A stretch of 64,000 nt of DNA from Rhodococcus sp. W8901 (GCF_013348805.1 NZ_CP054690.1:2728001-2792000), one strand, 5' to 3'. Positions 26,080 through 41,851 are shown, numbered from the stretch's first letter. The notes: generated by a model from the letters alone, not told the origin. A program made the numbers and translations.

Positions 26080-26561
26080 GCCCAGGCTCTACTGGGTGCT
26101 GGGACGGTGCGGCGCCCCTGCAACGTCGTCGAACGATCCTTCGCCGCACTCGAACATTGGTGCGGGCGTGGTCCTCTCAGCGGTTCGCATTCGGCTGAGA
26201 TCCGTCACGAAACAGGAGGCGCGGTCCAGCAGCCCAGGGGAGTGGTCCCGAATGTCACGACGGCCGGGACGCGCCGAGCGAAGGGGGCGGCCCGGCCGTG
26301 GGACGGCGCTAGCACTCGAACCGCCGCGTTTCGTTTACGAAAGACGCAGCTGCGGAGATGGTTTCGGTGAGGAAAGGCTGTTTGGTTGGCGGACGGCGGC
26401 CACCGGTGTGTGGGGCCGCGCCCAGTGCGGGCCCCGGGCGTAGAAGTCGGTGAAGGACGGAATCGTGGGGATTTCGGAACCCGTACCCGTGTGCGCGTCC
26501 TTCGCGATCGACGCCGACTTGGGAGCACGCCATCAACGACGGGGAGCGCGGGTGGACGGGG
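26080..26561. other. Intergenic region without a recognisable gene
   Basis: About 480 bases between the DUF1707 start and the MFS stop. Open frames here have no family-like sequence, good start or codon pattern. A GGTTCGAGT stretch on the minus strand recalls a tRNA T-loop, but the flanks do not pair. It may hold the DUF1707 promoter; I see nothing else. Confidence 0.5.
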
Positions 26562-27713
26562 TCAGTCGCTCCTCGGCGTCCGCGGCATCAACAGGGGCGG
26601 CAGGACGGCCAGCAGGAGTGCCGGGAGCAGGAAACTCGCGCTCGGGTGGACCGCGTACAGGGGAGTGAGCGCGAGCGGCGCGAGGGCGGCACCCGAGAAC
26701 CGCAGCGACTGCACCACCGAAACCGCACCGCCGCGGTTCCCGCCCTGGGAACCGAGGACGGCGGCGTTGACGCCGACCAGCAGGAACTGCGATGCGATGC
26801 CTGCGAAGAACCACGCGACGGCGGCGACGGCCGCCAGGCCGACGGTGCCGGCAGTCGCGACCAATGCGGCGCCGGCGAGGGCGCCGACGACGACGGTCCG
26901 GCGGGCCCCGATGCGGTCGATCAGCAATCCGACGGGACGGGCCGTCAGGATCCCGGCGACACCGAACCCGGTCAGCAGCAGGCCCCGGACGGCCGGGCTC
27001 ATGCCGAATACGTCCTCGGCCCGGAATGCCAGGAGGAACCCCAGACCGCCGAGCGCTCCCCACCCGAGGAGCGCGACGACGCCGACGCGCAGTACCTCCG
27101 GGCGCAGTGCATCGCGCAGGCGGGCGCCGGTGTCGGCCGGGATGTTCCGGGCGGCGTCGGGCAGGCCGAGCGCGCCGAGCAGTCCGGCGACGACCGCGAT
27201 CGCGAGGAAGGCCAGGCGCCAGTTCGCTTCCGCGGCGAGACCACCGATCAGCGGTGCGCTCGTCTGCCCGGCGGCCTGGAGTGCCCCGAATGCGCCGAGG
27301 GCGCGGCCGAGTCTGTTCTGCGGTGTCATCGCGGCCAGGGTCGCCAGCAGCAGGGGCGTGGTGAAGGCGTTGGCGCAGCCCTGCAGGACGCGGGCGCCGA
27401 GGAACAACTCCAACGTGGGTGCGGCGAAGCACGCGACCGATGCCGCGAGATAGACCCCGTACGCGATGCGGACGGTGCGCATCCGGCCCCAACGCGAGCC
27501 GAGGGTGCCCGAAACCAGCATGACCAGAGCGAACGGCAGCAGATACGCCGTCAACGACGTCGCGGCGGCCGACGCATCCACGCCGAGGTCGTCGCCGATC
27601 TCCGGGAGCATCGACGTGACGACGCCACCGCCGAACGGGCCCAGGAATCCGCCGGCGTACAGCGCGGATAGCTGAAGCCGCGTGCGAAATCCCTGGGCGG
27701 TCTCCCCGGTCAC
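26562..27713 (-). CDS. Major facilitator superfamily transporter
   Basis: 383 residues with 12 predicted membrane segments. MFS signatures include GTLGSRWGRMRTVRIAYG (motif A, loop 2-3) and VGLLIDRIGARRTVVVG at the equivalent place in the second half. It resembles drug:H+ antiporters (DHA1 type), but substrate is unknown. The GTG start overlaps the stop of the PAC2 gene by four bases, so the two are co-translated. Confidence 0.85.
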   Translation of the reverse strand: MTGETAQGFRTRLQLSALYAGGFLGPFGGGVVTSMLPEIGDDLGVDASAAATSLTAYLLPFALVMLVSGTLGSRWGRMRTVRIAYGVYLAASVACFAAPTLELFLGARVLQGCANAFTTPLLLATLAAMTPQNRLGRALGAFGALQAAGQTSAPLIGGLAAEANWRLAFLAIAVVAGLLGALGLPDAARNIPADTGARLRDALRPEVLRVGVVALLGWGALGGLGFLLAFRAEDVFGMSPAVRGLLLTGFGVAGILTARPVGLLIDRIGARRTVVVGALAGAALVATAGTVGLAAVAAVAWFFAGIASQFLLVGVNAAVLGSQGGNRGGAVSVVQSLRFSGAALAPLALTPLYAVHPSASFLLPALLLAVLPPLLMPRTPRSD

Positions 27714-28618
27714 GCCCCGAAGCGGCCGGGGCCGCGACGGCGCAGGTACTTCTCGAACTCCGCGGCCAGCGCGTCGCCGTCGATCTTCGAGATCGCGTCG
27801 GAGATGTTGGTCTCCGCGTCGCCGCGCTCCTCGAGGGTGCGCACGTACTCGGCGATCTCCTCGTCGTCGCGGGTCATCTCGGAGATGGACTCCTCCCAGT
27901 CCTCCGCCTGGTTCGGCAGATCGCCGAGCGGGACCTCGATGTCGAGGACGTCCTCGACACGTTGCAACAGCGCGATGGTGGCCTTCGGGTTGGGCGGCTG
28001 GGACACGTAGTGGGGGACCGCGGCCCAGAAGGACACGGCCGGGACTCCGGCCTTGACGCACGCGTCCTGTAGGACCCCAGCGATGCCGGTCGGTCCCTCG
28101 TACCGGGTCTGCTCCAGGTTGAAGTGCTCGGCGGCCTCCACGCTGTGTGCGGTGCCCGTCACCGGAACCGGCCTGCTGTGCGGGGTGTCGGCGAGCAGCG
28201 CACCCAGGATCACGACGGTGTGCACGCCGAGTTCGTCGACGAACTCGAGCAACTCGTCGCAGAAGCTGCGCCAGCGCATGTTCGGCTCGATGCCGCGCAG
28301 CAGCAGCACGTCCCGATCGCTGCCCGGAGGGGAGCACAGTGACAACTGTGTGGTGGGCCACACGATCTCGCGGGTGACCCCGTCGACCTGCCGGATGATA
28401 GGCCGGTTCACCTGGTAGTCGTAGTAGTCCTCGGAGTCGAGTTCGGCGAGCGGCTTGGCGTCCCAGGTGAGCTCGAGATGCTCGACGGCGCCGCTCGCGG
28501 CGTCGCCTGCGTCGTTCCAGCCTTCGAACGCGGCGATCAACACGGGATCGCGCAGGGTCGGCACGTCCGCGTCGGTATCGTCCGATTCGGTGGTGTCGGG
28601 GAACTCGGGTGAACTCAC
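27710..28618 (-). CDS. PAC2 family protein
   Basis: 302 residues. The PAC2 domain is named after the proteasome assembly chaperone 2; actinobacterial members are conserved near proteasome genes but their role is unproven. Seen: DPVLIAAFEGWNDAGDAASGAVEHL at the start, LLLRGIEPNMRWRSF and GALLADTPHSRPVPVTGTA in the middle, and an acidic, helical C-terminal tail. In M. tuberculosis the homologue (Rv2125) also sits beside metH. Divergent from metH with 51 bases between starts. Confidence 0.88.
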   Translation of the reverse strand: MSSPEFPDTTESDDTDADVPTLRDPVLIAAFEGWNDAGDAASGAVEHLELTWDAKPLAELDSEDYYDYQVNRPIIRQVDGVTREIVWPTTQLSLCSPPGSDRDVLLLRGIEPNMRWRSFCDELLEFVDELGVHTVVILGALLADTPHSRPVPVTGTAHSVEAAEHFNLEQTRYEGPTGIAGVLQDACVKAGVPAVSFWAAVPHYVSQPPNPKATIALLQRVEDVLDIEVPLGDLPNQAEDWEESISEMTRDDEEIAEYVRTLEERGDAETNISDAISKIDGDALAAEFEKYLRRRGPGRFGA

Positions 28619-28669
28619 CTACCCAGCCTACGACCAGCCACCGTCGAGCCGCCCACTACTCTGGACGGC

Positions 28670-32231
<3,562 letters not shown>

Positions 32232-32239
<8 letters not shown>

Positions 32240-32930
32240 TCGGTCAGGATCGGCATCGGTCGGGACCCTGCGGGCGGTCCTGTGGGACATGGACGGCACA
32301 CTGCTCGAATCCGAGAACCTGTGGGACATCGGGGTCAAGGAGTTGTCGCTGCACCTCGGTGGCCCGATGTCGGAGGAGACCCGGCTCGCGACCATCGGGG
32401 CGTCCAGCCTGAACGCGCTCACCACGGTGTTCGCGTCGCTCGACCTCGACCCGCACCCGGAGGCGCTCGCCGACGCCAAGGCATGGCTGTACAGCCGGAT
32501 GGGCGAGTTGTTCGCTGCCGGTCTGCCGTGGCGTCCCGGTGCGCAGCAGGCGCTGCGCACCGTCCGGTCGGCTGGGCTGCGGTCGGCGCTGGTCACCAAC
32601 ACCGACCGGGAACTGTGCGAGTTCGCGCTCGACACCCTCGGCCGCGGGCACTTCGACCACTCGGTGTGCGGCGACGAGGTGCCGGCCGGCAAGCCGGACC
32701 CCGCGCCGTACCTGCGAGCGGCCGAGCTGCTGGGTGTCGAGCCCGCCGACTGCCTCGCGGTGGAGGATTCGCCCACCGGTGCCGCCGCCGCCGACGCGGC
32801 CGGCTGCACCGTCCTGGTGATCCCGTCGCTCACGACGGTCCCGGAATCGCCCCGGCGCATCTTCCGGACCACCCTCGAGGGGCTCACCGAGTCGGACCTG
32901 CACGCGCTGCACCGGCAGGAGATCGGGTAG
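32232..32930 (+). CDS. HAD family phosphatase
   Basis: 232 residues. Motif [11 protein letters not shown] (nucleophile Asp and acid Asp), motif II in [10 protein letters not shown], Lys in [11 protein letters not shown] and motif IV in [11 protein letters not shown]. The C1 cap makes it a beta-phosphoglucomutase/phosphatase-like HAD. Substrate unknown. Its ATG overlaps the metH end by eight bases, so the two are translationally coupled. Confidence 0.88.
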
Positions 32931-32932
32931 CC

Positions 32933-33784
32933 GTGGCGACGCCGAAGATCGTTCTGTTCTACCGGTTCACGCCGCTCGCCGACCCGGAGGCGATTCGGTT
33001 GTGGCAGCACACGCTCGCCGCGTCGAACAACCTCACGGGCCGGATCCTCATCTCGGAGCACGGGATCAACGCCACCGTCGGCGGCGACATCGCCGACGTC
33101 AAGCGGTACGTGCGCGGCACCCGGTCGTATGCGCCTTTCTCCGGCGCCGACATCAAGTGGTCCGACGGCACCGGTGACGACTTCCCGCGGCTGTCGGTGA
33201 AGGTCCGACCCGAGATCGTCACCTTCGGGGCGCCCGACGAACTGAAGGTCGACGCCGACGGTGTCGTGGGCGGCGGTACCCATCTGTCGCCGAACGAGCT
33301 GCACGAGTTGGTCGGCAGTCGCGGCGACGACGTCGTCTTCTTCGACGGCCGCAACGCGTTCGAGGCGGAGATCGGGCGGTTCCGCAACGCGGTGGTTCCC
33401 GACGTCGCTACCACCCGCGACTTCGTCGCCGAACTCGACAGCGGGCGTTACGACCACCTCAAGTCCAAGCCGGTCGTCACATACTGCACGGGCGGCGTGC
33501 GCTGCGAGGTCCTGTCGGCGCTGATGCGCAACCGGGGCTTCGAGGAGGTCTACCAACTCGACGGCGGGATCGTCCGCTACGGCGAGGCCTACGGCGACGA
33601 GGGCCTGTGGGACGGATCGCTGTACGTCTTCGACAAGCGGATGAACCTCGACTTCACCGATCGCGCTGTGACACTCGGGAAGTGCACGGTCTGCGACGCA
33701 CCGACGTCGCGGTTCCGCAACCACCCGGACGTCAACGGTCGTCAGCTGACGCTCGTGTGCGAGACGTGCGTTCCCGACGCGTGA
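32933..33784 (+). CDS. trhO: tRNA uridine(34) hydroxylase TrhO (rhodanese-related)
   Basis: 283 residues from a GTG two bases after the HAD stop. TrhO (YceA) makes 5-hydroxyuridine at tRNA position 34 in O2-dependent fashion. It shows the N-terminal UPF0176 domain ([16 protein letters not shown]), the rhodanese domain with the active-site Cys in [10 protein letters not shown], and a C-terminal CxxC...CxxC cluster ([13 protein letters not shown]). Family and architecture are clear. Confidence 0.9.
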   Translation: MATPKIVLFYRFTPLADPEAIRLWQHTLAASNNLTGRILISEHGINATVGGDIADVKRYVRGTRSYAPFSGADIKWSDGTGDDFPRLSVKVRPEIVTFGAPDELKVDADGVVGGGTHLSPNELHELVGSRGDDVVFFDGRNAFEAEIGRFRNAVVPDVATTRDFVAELDSGRYDHLKSKPVVTYCTGGVRCEVLSALMRNRGFEEVYQLDGGIVRYGEAYGDEGLWDGSLYVFDKRMNLDFTDRAVTLGKCTVCDAPTSRFRNHPDVNGRQLTLVCETCVPDA

Positions 33785-33797
33785 GACGTCGCTGACG

Positions 33798-34685
33798 ATG
33801 GCACGCGCGCCGCTCCCGATCCGTGACGGTCTCGGACCCGACCGGATCCGCATGCCGGCCGGGCAGCCGTCGGTGACGGTCGTCGACTACCTGCTCGGGC
33901 AGCATCCCGACGAGGACTGGCTCACCCGCCTCGGCGCGGGCGAGGTGGTGGACGAGCACGGACTGGTCGTCGACCACACGACCCCATACCAGCCGACGCG
34001 GTTCGTGTACTTCTATCGTGAGCCGGCGCCCGAGGTCCCGGTGCCATTCGCGGTGGACGTGCTGCACCGCGACGCCGGGCTGGTCGTCGTCGACAAGCCG
34101 CACTTCCTCGCGACCATCCCGCGCGGCGCGCACATCCGGGAGACCGTCGTGGTGCGGCTGCGCCGGGACCTGGGGCTGCCCGACCTGGTGCCGGTGCACC
34201 GGCTGGACCGGATGACGGCGGGTGTCCTGCTGTGCACCGCCGATCCGGCGCTGCGCCGGCCCTACCAGGAGATGTTCGAGAAGCAGCGGGTGCGCAAGAC
34301 GTACGAGGCCATCGCCCCCGCCCTCGCCGACGGGGAGTTCCCACGCACCGTGCGCAGCCGAATCCGCAAGGTGCACGGCGAACTCACCGCGTCCGAGGAG
34401 CCGGGGGAGCCCAACTCTGAGACACTGATCGAGTTGGTCGAGCGTCGCGGCGCCCTCGCGCGCTACCGGCTGCGGCCGCGCACCGGCCGCACCCACCAAC
34501 TGCGCCTGCACCTGAATTCGCTGGGCGCTCCGATCGTCGGCGACAACTTCTATCCCGAGTTCCGGCGCCGCGACCCGAACGACTTCACCGACCCGCTGCG
34601 GTTGCTGGCGCGCAGCCTCGAGTTCGACGATCCGCTGACCGGGGAGCCCAGACGTTTCGAGAGCCGGCGCACGCTGGAGTACTGA
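33798..34685 (+). CDS. RluA family pseudouridine synthase
   Basis: 295 residues. The catalytic Asp is in HRLDRMTAGVLL; RLRPRTGRTHQLRLHLNSLGAPIVGD is the second conserved block. It isomerises uridine to pseudouridine in rRNA or tRNA; the precise site is not evident. An N-terminal extension of about 85 residues precedes the core and has a weak S4-like look (TVVDYLLGQHPDEDWLTRLGAGEV). Thirteen bases after trhO, so probably the same transcript. Confidence 0.88.
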   Translation: MARAPLPIRDGLGPDRIRMPAGQPSVTVVDYLLGQHPDEDWLTRLGAGEVVDEHGLVVDHTTPYQPTRFVYFYREPAPEVPVPFAVDVLHRDAGLVVVDKPHFLATIPRGAHIRETVVVRLRRDLGLPDLVPVHRLDRMTAGVLLCTADPALRRPYQEMFEKQRVRKTYEAIAPALADGEFPRTVRSRIRKVHGELTASEEPGEPNSETLIELVERRGALARYRLRPRTGRTHQLRLHLNSLGAPIVGDNFYPEFRRRDPNDFTDPLRLLARSLEFDDPLTGEPRRFESRRTLEY

Positions 34686-34706
34686 GTGCGGGGCGTTCGA
34701 TGTCAC

Positions 34707-34988
34707 GTGAGACAATCGATACCCGTGAAGACCTTCGAATCCCTGTTCGCCGAGCTGACCGAGCGCGCCGCCTCCCGCCCTGAGGGATCCGGCACCGTTG
34801 CTGCGCTGGACGCTGGTGTCCATGCGCAGGGCAAGAAGGTGCTCGAGGAGGCCGGCGAGGTCTGGATCGCCGCCGAACACGAGAGCGACGAAGCCCTCGC
34901 CGAAGAAATCTCCCAGCTTCTCTACTGGGTCCAGGTCCTGATGGTGGGCAAGGGTCTGAAGCTCGAAGACGTGTACCGACATCTGTGA
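34707..34988 (+). CDS. hisE: Phosphoribosyl-ATP diphosphatase HisE
   Basis: Second step of histidine synthesis: hydrolyses phosphoribosyl-ATP to phosphoribosyl-AMP. From the GTG at 34707 it has 93 residues, the same as M. tuberculosis HisE; another GTG at 34725 would give 87. All-alpha MazG-like fold with [18 protein letters not shown] and [12 protein letters not shown] supplying Mg2+ ligands. Separate from HisI, as usual for actinobacteria. Followed by hisG. Confidence 0.92.
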   Translation: MRQSIPVKTFESLFAELTERAASRPEGSGTVAALDAGVHAQGKKVLEEAGEVWIAAEHESDEALAEEISQLLYWVQVLMVGKGLKLEDVYRHL

Positions 34989-35059
34989 CGGCTCGCCGTC
35001 GTCATCTCTGAATTCGGCCTCGTCTCCTTGCACCCATCCTCTCGGAAGGACCACCACAC

Positions 35060-35911
35060 ATGCTGCGCGTAGCAGTGCCCAACAAGGGATCGCTCTCGGA
35101 ATCCGCCAGCCAGATTCTGGCCGAGGCCGGATACCGTCGCCGTACCGATTCGCGTGACCTGACGGTCCTCGATCCCACCAACAACGTCGAGTTCTTCTTC
35201 CTGCGTCCCAAGGACATCGCGATCTATGTCGGATCCGGTGAACTCGATCTCGGCATCACCGGCCGCGACCTCGCACTCGATTCGGGCGCACCCGTCCACG
35301 AGCGGCTCGCGCTCGGCTTCGGCCGCTCCAGCTTCCGCTATGCCGCCCCGGCCGGAAAGGACTGGGCCGTCGAGGATCTCGCCGGACTGCGGATCGCGAC
35401 GTCGTATCCGAACCTGGTGCGCTCCGACCTCGCCGCCCGCGGCCTCGACGCCACCGTCATCCGCCTCGACGGCGCCGTGGAGATCTCGATCCAGCTCGGT
35501 GTCGCCGATGCGATCGCCGACGTCGTCGGCTCCGGCCGCACCCTGCGCCAGCACAACCTGGTCGCGTTCGGTGAGTCGCTGTGCGACTCCGAGGGTGTCC
35601 TGATCGAACGTGAGGGCTCCGACGGCAACGACAAGGCCCGTAACCAGCTGATCGCGCGCGTGCAGGGCGTCGTGTTCGCCCAGCAGTACCTGATGCTCGA
35701 CTACGACTGCCCCAAGGCCGTGCTCGAGCAGGCGGTCAAGGTCACTCCCGGTCTCGAGTCGCCCACCCTCTCGCCGCTCGCCGACGAGAACTGGGTGGCG
35801 GTGCGTGCGATGGTCTCCCGCAAGGTTCACAATGCGGTCATGGACGAGCTGGCCGACCTCGGCGCGAAGGCGATCCTGGCGTCCGACATCCGGTCCTGCC
35901 GCGCCTTCTGA
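35060..35911 (+). CDS. hisG: ATP phosphoribosyltransferase HisG (long form)
   Basis: First committed step of histidine synthesis: joins ATP and PRPP. 283 residues, the long form with a C-terminal ACT/PII-like domain (about 210-283) for histidine feedback; no HisZ is needed. Seen: [36 protein letters not shown], and the PRPP loop region [14 protein letters not shown]. Follows hisE by 71 bases. A bidirectional terminator follows. Confidence 0.95.
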   Translation: MLRVAVPNKGSLSESASQILAEAGYRRRTDSRDLTVLDPTNNVEFFFLRPKDIAIYVGSGELDLGITGRDLALDSGAPVHERLALGFGRSSFRYAAPAGKDWAVEDLAGLRIATSYPNLVRSDLAARGLDATVIRLDGAVEISIQLGVADAIADVVGSGRTLRQHNLVAFGESLCDSEGVLIEREGSDGNDKARNQLIARVQGVVFAQQYLMLDYDCPKAVLEQAVKVTPGLESPTLSPLADENWVAVRAMVSRKVHNAVMDELADLGAKAILASDIRSCRAF

Positions 35912-35923
35912 CGCTGCTCCGAA

Positions 35924-35969
35924 CGCCGACGGCGGTGGCCCCCGTTTCCGGGAGCCACCGCCGTCGGCG
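35924..35969. terminator. Bidirectional hairpin terminator
   Basis: Perfect 16-base stem (CGCCGACGGCGGTGGC and its complement) with a 14-base loop between the convergent hisG and thioesterase genes. It should stop both transcripts. Confidence 0.85.
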
Positions 35970-35978
35970 TGTCCGGGT

Positions 35979-36780
35979 CTAGCGGGCGCGGATCTGCAGG
36001 GTCTGGTTGATGCGGCCGACCGCACCGGTCTCGTCGTGGATGACGCCGGCGCACATGCCGACACCGTCGGGCCCGTACGACGTCTCCGACGACAGCCCGA
36101 TCCACTCACCCTCGGGGACGCGGAACAGGTGCACCGTCAGGTCGGTGTTGAGGAATGTCCACTCCGCGGGGTCGATCTTGGCGCCGGCACCGTTGGAGAC
36201 GTCGGCGACCGTGAACAGCCGCTGGATCGGGGTGAGCGACTCGCCCTCGACCAGAACGGGAATCGGGCGCGCCCACATCTGACCGGGTCCCTCGCAGCCG
36301 ATCTCGGCGAGCCAGCGCCACTCCAGGCTCTTGACGAATCCCGTGCCCCAGAACGGGCCACCCAGCTCGACCTCGTGCGCCTCCGACACCGGGCGCAGGG
36401 GAGCGTCCGCGGTGTGCACGACGGCGGTGGTGGCCACCGTCTCCATGCGCCAGCCGGTGCCGCGTGCGACGGCGCGGGACGTACCGTCCGGTCCCGCCGC
36501 CCACAGTTCCGCGACGACGAGTTCGACGCGCTTGCCGGGACGCTCGATCCACGAGCGGACCTCGATGTCGGTGATCGGGATCGGTCCCAGGATCTCGACG
36601 ACGACGCGGGTCAGACGGGTGTCGGGCCGGTCGCCGCAGCGCTCGAGTGCCCGCACGAGCAGTGCCGAAGGCGGCGCGCCGTGCTGCATCGTGTCGGCCC
36701 ACGTGCTCGCCGTCAGCGGCGTCGACCCGAAGAGCTCGGCGCCGTCTCCGGTGCGTCCCAACGGGATGTAGTAGGCCTGA

Positions 36781-36788
<8 letters not shown>
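35979..36788 (-). CDS. Acyl-CoA thioesterase domain protein (hot-dog, TesB-like)
   Basis: 269 residues from a GTG that overlaps the stop of the RecB-like gene by eight bases. Two hot-dog halves: TWADTMQHGAPPSALLVRALERC in the first and MWARPIPVLVEGESLTPIQRLFTVADVSNGAG in the second, the arrangement of TesB/acyl-CoA thioesterase II-like proteins. Substrate unknown. Nothing about the active residues was confirmed. Confidence 0.8.
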
Positions 36789-38604
<1,816 letters not shown>

Positions 38605-38609
38605 ACCGA

Positions 38610-38656
38610 CTGAAGGGACCCTTCGTGCGCTGTCAGCGCACGAAGGGTCCCTTCAG
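38610..38656. terminator. Very long bidirectional hairpin terminator
   Basis: Perfect 21-base inverted repeat with a five-base loop (TGTCA), lying five bases after the trmI stop and ahead of the convergent lipoprotein stop. It contains AAGGGACCCTT on each arm, itself a palindrome. One of the strongest hairpins in the window. Confidence 0.92.
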
Positions 38657-38681
38657 CGAATGCGGGGAGCCCGCCGGAAGG

Positions 38682-39176
38682 TCAGCTGCAGCTGACCTTG
38701 CCCATGCCGAGGATCTCGCAGGTGCTGGCGTCCGAGATCACCCACGCGCCGTCCTTCTGCGTGAAGGTCACGGGCACCGGCGCCCCGCCGTGGGGTCCGG
38801 CGATCTGGGTGACCGCGGTCGCGGTGCCGCCCTCGACGGTGACCTCCTTGACCTCGGCGGTCAGCGGGTAACCGGCGAGAACACCATTGAGCTGCTCGAG
38901 CAGTGCGGCGCGCTGCTCACCGTTCTCGACCACCGCGGCCTTCGCGGTCGCGGCGGCGTTGGGATCGAAGAACGTGGTGAGCTGCGCCTGCAGGACCTCC
39001 GTGGACGGGGCCGCGGCGGATGCAGCCGACGTCGTCGACGCGGCGGCCGACGTGGTGGCCGAACTGGTGGCAGCGGCGCTGTCCGAGGAATCCGAGGAGT
39101 CTTCGGAGCTGCACGCCGTCATCCCGAGGGCGGCGACCAGGACGCCGGCGGCGACGAGCGATTTGCGGATGATCAC
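38682..39176 (-). CDS. Lipoprotein, MTB12/LppK-like
   Basis: 164 residues from the GTG in VIIRKSLVAAGVLV. Lipoprotein signal with lipobox MTAC followed by a Ser/Asp/Ala/Thr-rich linker (about residues 25-65), then a compact domain (LQAQLTTFFDPNAAATAKAAVVENGEQRAALLEQLNGVLAG...). The domain resembles the low-molecular-weight antigen MTB12 family; by order (next to trmI and mpa) it corresponds to LppK of M. tuberculosis. Surface-exposed; function unknown. An IdeR-like box lies 55 bases upstream of the start. Confidence 0.8.
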   Translation of the reverse strand: MIIRKSLVAAGVLVAALGMTACSSEDSSDSSDSAAATSSATTSAAASTTSAASAAAPSTEVLQAQLTTFFDPNAAATAKAAVVENGEQRAALLEQLNGVLAGYPLTAEVKEVTVEGGTATAVTQIAGPHGGAPVPVTFTQKDGAWVISDASTCEILGMGKVSCS

Positions 39177-39230
39177 GGTGGTTGGGCCTTTCGTTTTCTG
39201 GACTCGGTCGGTCGTTACCGGCCGGAACGA

Positions 39231-39245
39231 AGGTAAGGCTAACAT
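39231..39245. promoter_or_regulatory. IdeR/DtxR-like box between the lipoprotein gene and mpa
   Basis: AGGTAAGGCTAACAT agrees with AGGTWAGSCTWACCT at 14 of 15 positions; outer bases of the 19-base site do not match. It lies in the divergent region, 55 bases upstream of the lipoprotein GTG and 121 bases before mpa. Regulation by IdeR is possible but unproven. Confidence 0.5.
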
Positions 39246-39365
39246 GGTCGGTTCGGGTGGATCTCGGGATTCCGGGCAGTCCGGGAGGAAGCTCGGGCAC
39301 GTGTCGCGTCACGCTTTGCCCCCGGTGCCGGTAGCGTTGATAGATCGGACTGGGAGGAGCGGCAC

Positions 39366-41129
39366 ATGAACCCGACAGAGAATCCGGACCCGGTTGCGGC
39401 GGTGCGCGAACTCGACGCCTTGCGGGCGGAGGCGGCGACGCTCCGTAGGCAACTCGCGGAGTCGCCCGAGCAGTTGCGGGAGTTGGAGTCACGCGTCGAC
39501 TCGCTCACTATCCGCAACGGCAAACTGATGGACACCCTGAAGGAAGCCCGGCAGCAGCTCATCGCCCTGCGTGAAGAGGTGGATCGGCTGGGACAGCCTC
39601 CTAGTGGATACGGCGTGCTCCTCGGTATCCACGACGATCAGACCGTCGACGTGTTCACGTCGGGGCGCAAGATGCGTCTGACGTGTTCACCCAATGTCGA
39701 CACCGAGACGCTGAACATGGGGCAGACCGTTCGCCTCAACGAGGCGCTCACGATCGTCGAGGCCACCAGGTTCGAGCGGGTCGGTGAGATCTGCGCTCTG
39801 CGTGAGGTTCTCGACGACGGAGAGCGCGCACTGGTGGTGGGTCACGCGGACGAGGAGCGGGTCGTCTGGCTCGCTGCGCCGCTCGCCGAGATCGCCGCCG
39901 AGGACGGCGTGAAGGATCCGGATTCCCCGTTGCGCCGGTTGCGGCCGGGCGATTCCCTGCTGGTCGACACCAAGGCCGGGTACGCCTTCGAGCGCATTCC
40001 CAAGGCCGAGGTCGAGGATCTCGTTCTCGAGGAGGTCCCGGACGTCGGCTACAACGACATCGGTGGCCTGGGCCGGCAGATCGAGCAGATCCGGGACGCC
40101 GTCGAACTGCCGTTCCTGCACAAGGATCTGTTCCACGAGTATGCGCTGCGACCGCCCAAGGGTGTCCTGCTGTACGGCCCGCCGGGCTGCGGCAAGACGC
40201 TCATCGCCAAGGCCGTCGCGAACTCCCTCGCGAAGAAGATCGCCGAATCCCGAGGGCAGGACAGCAAGGAAGCCAAGTCCTACTTCCTCAACATCAAGGG
40301 ACCGGAGCTGCTGAACAAGTTCGTCGGTGAGACCGAACGTCACATCCGGATGATCTTCCAGCGGGCGCGGGAGAAGGCGTCCGAGGGCACCCCGGTGATC
40401 GTGTTCTTCGACGAGATGGACTCGATCTTCCGGACCCGCGGATCGGGTGTGTCGTCCGACGTCGAGACCACCGTCGTCCCGCAGCTCCTCAGCGAGATCG
40501 ACGGCGTCGAGGGCCTCGAGAACGTCATCGTGATCGGTGCATCCAACCGCGAGGACATGATCGACCCCGCGATCCTGCGACCCGGCCGGCTCGACGTGAA
40601 GATCAAGATCGAACGCCCGGACGCCGAGTCCGCGCAGGACATCTTCTCGAAGTACCTGACCGAGACCCTGCCGCTGCACGCCGACGACCTCGCCGAGTTC
40701 AACGGCGACCGGCCGGCGTGCGTCAAGGCGATGATCGAGCGGGTCGTGGACCGGATGTACGCCGAGAGCGACGACAACCGTTTCCTGGAGGTCACGTACG
40801 CCAACGGGGACAAGGAGGTCCTGTACTTCAAGGACTTCAACTCCGGCGCCATGATCCAGAACATTGTGGACCGGTCCAAGAAGTACGCGATCAAGTCGGT
40901 GCTCGAGACGGGGTCGCCGGGTCTGCGGGTGCAGCACGTGTTCGATTCGATCGTCGACGAGTTCTCCGAGAACGAGGACCTGCCGAACACCACCAATCCC
41001 GACGACTGGGCCCGGATCTCCGGCAAGAAGGGCGAGCGGATCGTCTACATCCGCACACTGGTCACGGGCAAGAACGCCAGTGCCAGCCGCGCCATCGACA
41101 CCGAGTCCAACACCGGTCAGTACCTCTAG
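39366..41129 (+). CDS. mpa: Proteasome-associated ATPase Mpa/ARC
   Basis: Hexameric AAA+ unfoldase that recognises pupylated proteins and threads them into the 20S proteasome. 587 residues: N-terminal coiled coil (about 15-80) that binds Pup, tandem OB domains (about 80-230), AAA module with Walker A GPPGCGKT near 271-278 and Walker [12 protein letters not shown] near 343-353, and the C-terminal tail GQYL whose penultimate Tyr docks into proteasome alpha-ring pockets. ATG preceded by GGAG. Separated here from dop-pup-prc by an accessory island of about 4.4 kb. Confidence 0.97.
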   Translation: MNPTENPDPVAAVRELDALRAEAATLRRQLAESPEQLRELESRVDSLTIRNGKLMDTLKEARQQLIALREEVDRLGQPPSGYGVLLGIHDDQTVDVFTSGRKMRLTCSPNVDTETLNMGQTVRLNEALTIVEATRFERVGEICALREVLDDGERALVVGHADEERVVWLAAPLAEIAAEDGVKDPDSPLRRLRPGDSLLVDTKAGYAFERIPKAEVEDLVLEEVPDVGYNDIGGLGRQIEQIRDAVELPFLHKDLFHEYALRPPKGVLLYGPPGCGKTLIAKAVANSLAKKIAESRGQDSKEAKSYFLNIKGPELLNKFVGETERHIRMIFQRAREKASEGTPVIVFFDEMDSIFRTRGSGVSSDVETTVVPQLLSEIDGVEGLENVIVIGASNREDMIDPAILRPGRLDVKIKIERPDAESAQDIFSKYLTETLPLHADDLAEFNGDRPACVKAMIERVVDRMYAESDDNRFLEVTYANGDKEVLYFKDFNSGAMIQNIVDRSKKYAIKSVLETGSPGLRVQHVFDSIVDEFSENEDLPNTTNPDDWARISGKKGERIVYIRTLVTGKNASASRAIDTESNTGQYL

Positions 41130-41144
41130 GACCGCTCGGACCGT

Positions 41145-41666
41145 CTAGGCGGACGCGGTTCGATCGAAGTAGTCGCCCAGCAGGGCCCGGGTGTCCGGCA
41201 CGAACGGCCACTCCGGGTCCTGCAGGTGTTCGCGCAGTGTCTGCTCGCTCCACCACCAGCCGTCGGTGATCTCGCTGGGCTGGTGGTGGATCGGGCCGTC
41301 GTAGCGGGCCTCGAACGCGAACAGGTGGCAGCGCAGGGGCGCGCCGTCCCACGTTCCGTCCCACGCGATCCGGGAAACGGGTGACAGATCCACACCGGTG
41401 ACGCCGAGTTCCTCGGCGAGTTCGCGCCGCGCGGTGACCTCCGGGGTCTCGCCGGGGTCGACGACGCCGCCGGCCAGGCAGTCGTGCATGCCCGCGAACA
41501 CCGCCTTGTCCGGCGAGCGTCGGTGCACGTAGATGCGTTCCCCGTCGAGCGAGCGCAGCAGCACGCCCGCGCTCGCGTGCCAGAGCCCCTCGGCGTACAC
41601 CCGGGTGCGTGGCGCGGCACCGATCACCGTGCCGTGCACGTCGTAGACCGAGACCACTTCGTCCAT
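41145..41666 (-). CDS. Nudix hydrolase
   Basis: 173 residues from the ATG at 41666 (an upstream ATG would add 11). The Nudix box is GGVVDPGETPEVTARRELAEELGV, complete for the GX5EX7REUXEEXGU pattern. Other segments (MHDCLAGG, TDGWWWSEQTLREHL) recall isopentenyl-diphosphate-isomerase-like or NUDIX hydrolases of the YfcD type. Substrate unknown. Convergent with mpa, 15 bases apart. Confidence 0.85.
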   Translation of the reverse strand: MDEVVSVYDVHGTVIGAAPRTRVYAEGLWHASAGVLLRSLDGERIYVHRRSPDKAVFAGMHDCLAGGVVDPGETPEVTARRELAEELGVTGVDLSPVSRIAWDGTWDGAPLRCHLFAFEARYDGPIHHQPSEITDGWWWSEQTLREHLQDPEWPFVPDTRALLGDYFDRTASA

Positions 41667-41851
41667 GGAGTCATCGTCGCACCCAAGTTCGTCCGGCACG
41701 CTCGCCGGATCAGGCTGCAGGCGTCACCGTCATCGGGTGTACCCGACCGACGAATCGAAGGCGGAGCGATGCGGCCACGTCGACACGGCCTACTCGGAAC
41801 TCGGTGACCTCAGGCGTCCACGTTCCGAAACCCTGTCCGTGAAGAGATGGT

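Noticed and set aside
26305-26330. tRNA-like T-loop (GGTTCGAGT on the minus strand)
   Set aside because: Flanking bases do not form the T stem or an acceptor stem, and there is no anticodon arm.
28619-28669. Cobalamin riboswitch before metH
   Set aside because: Only 51 bases separate the divergent starts, too short for a B12 riboswitch, and no B12 box is seen.
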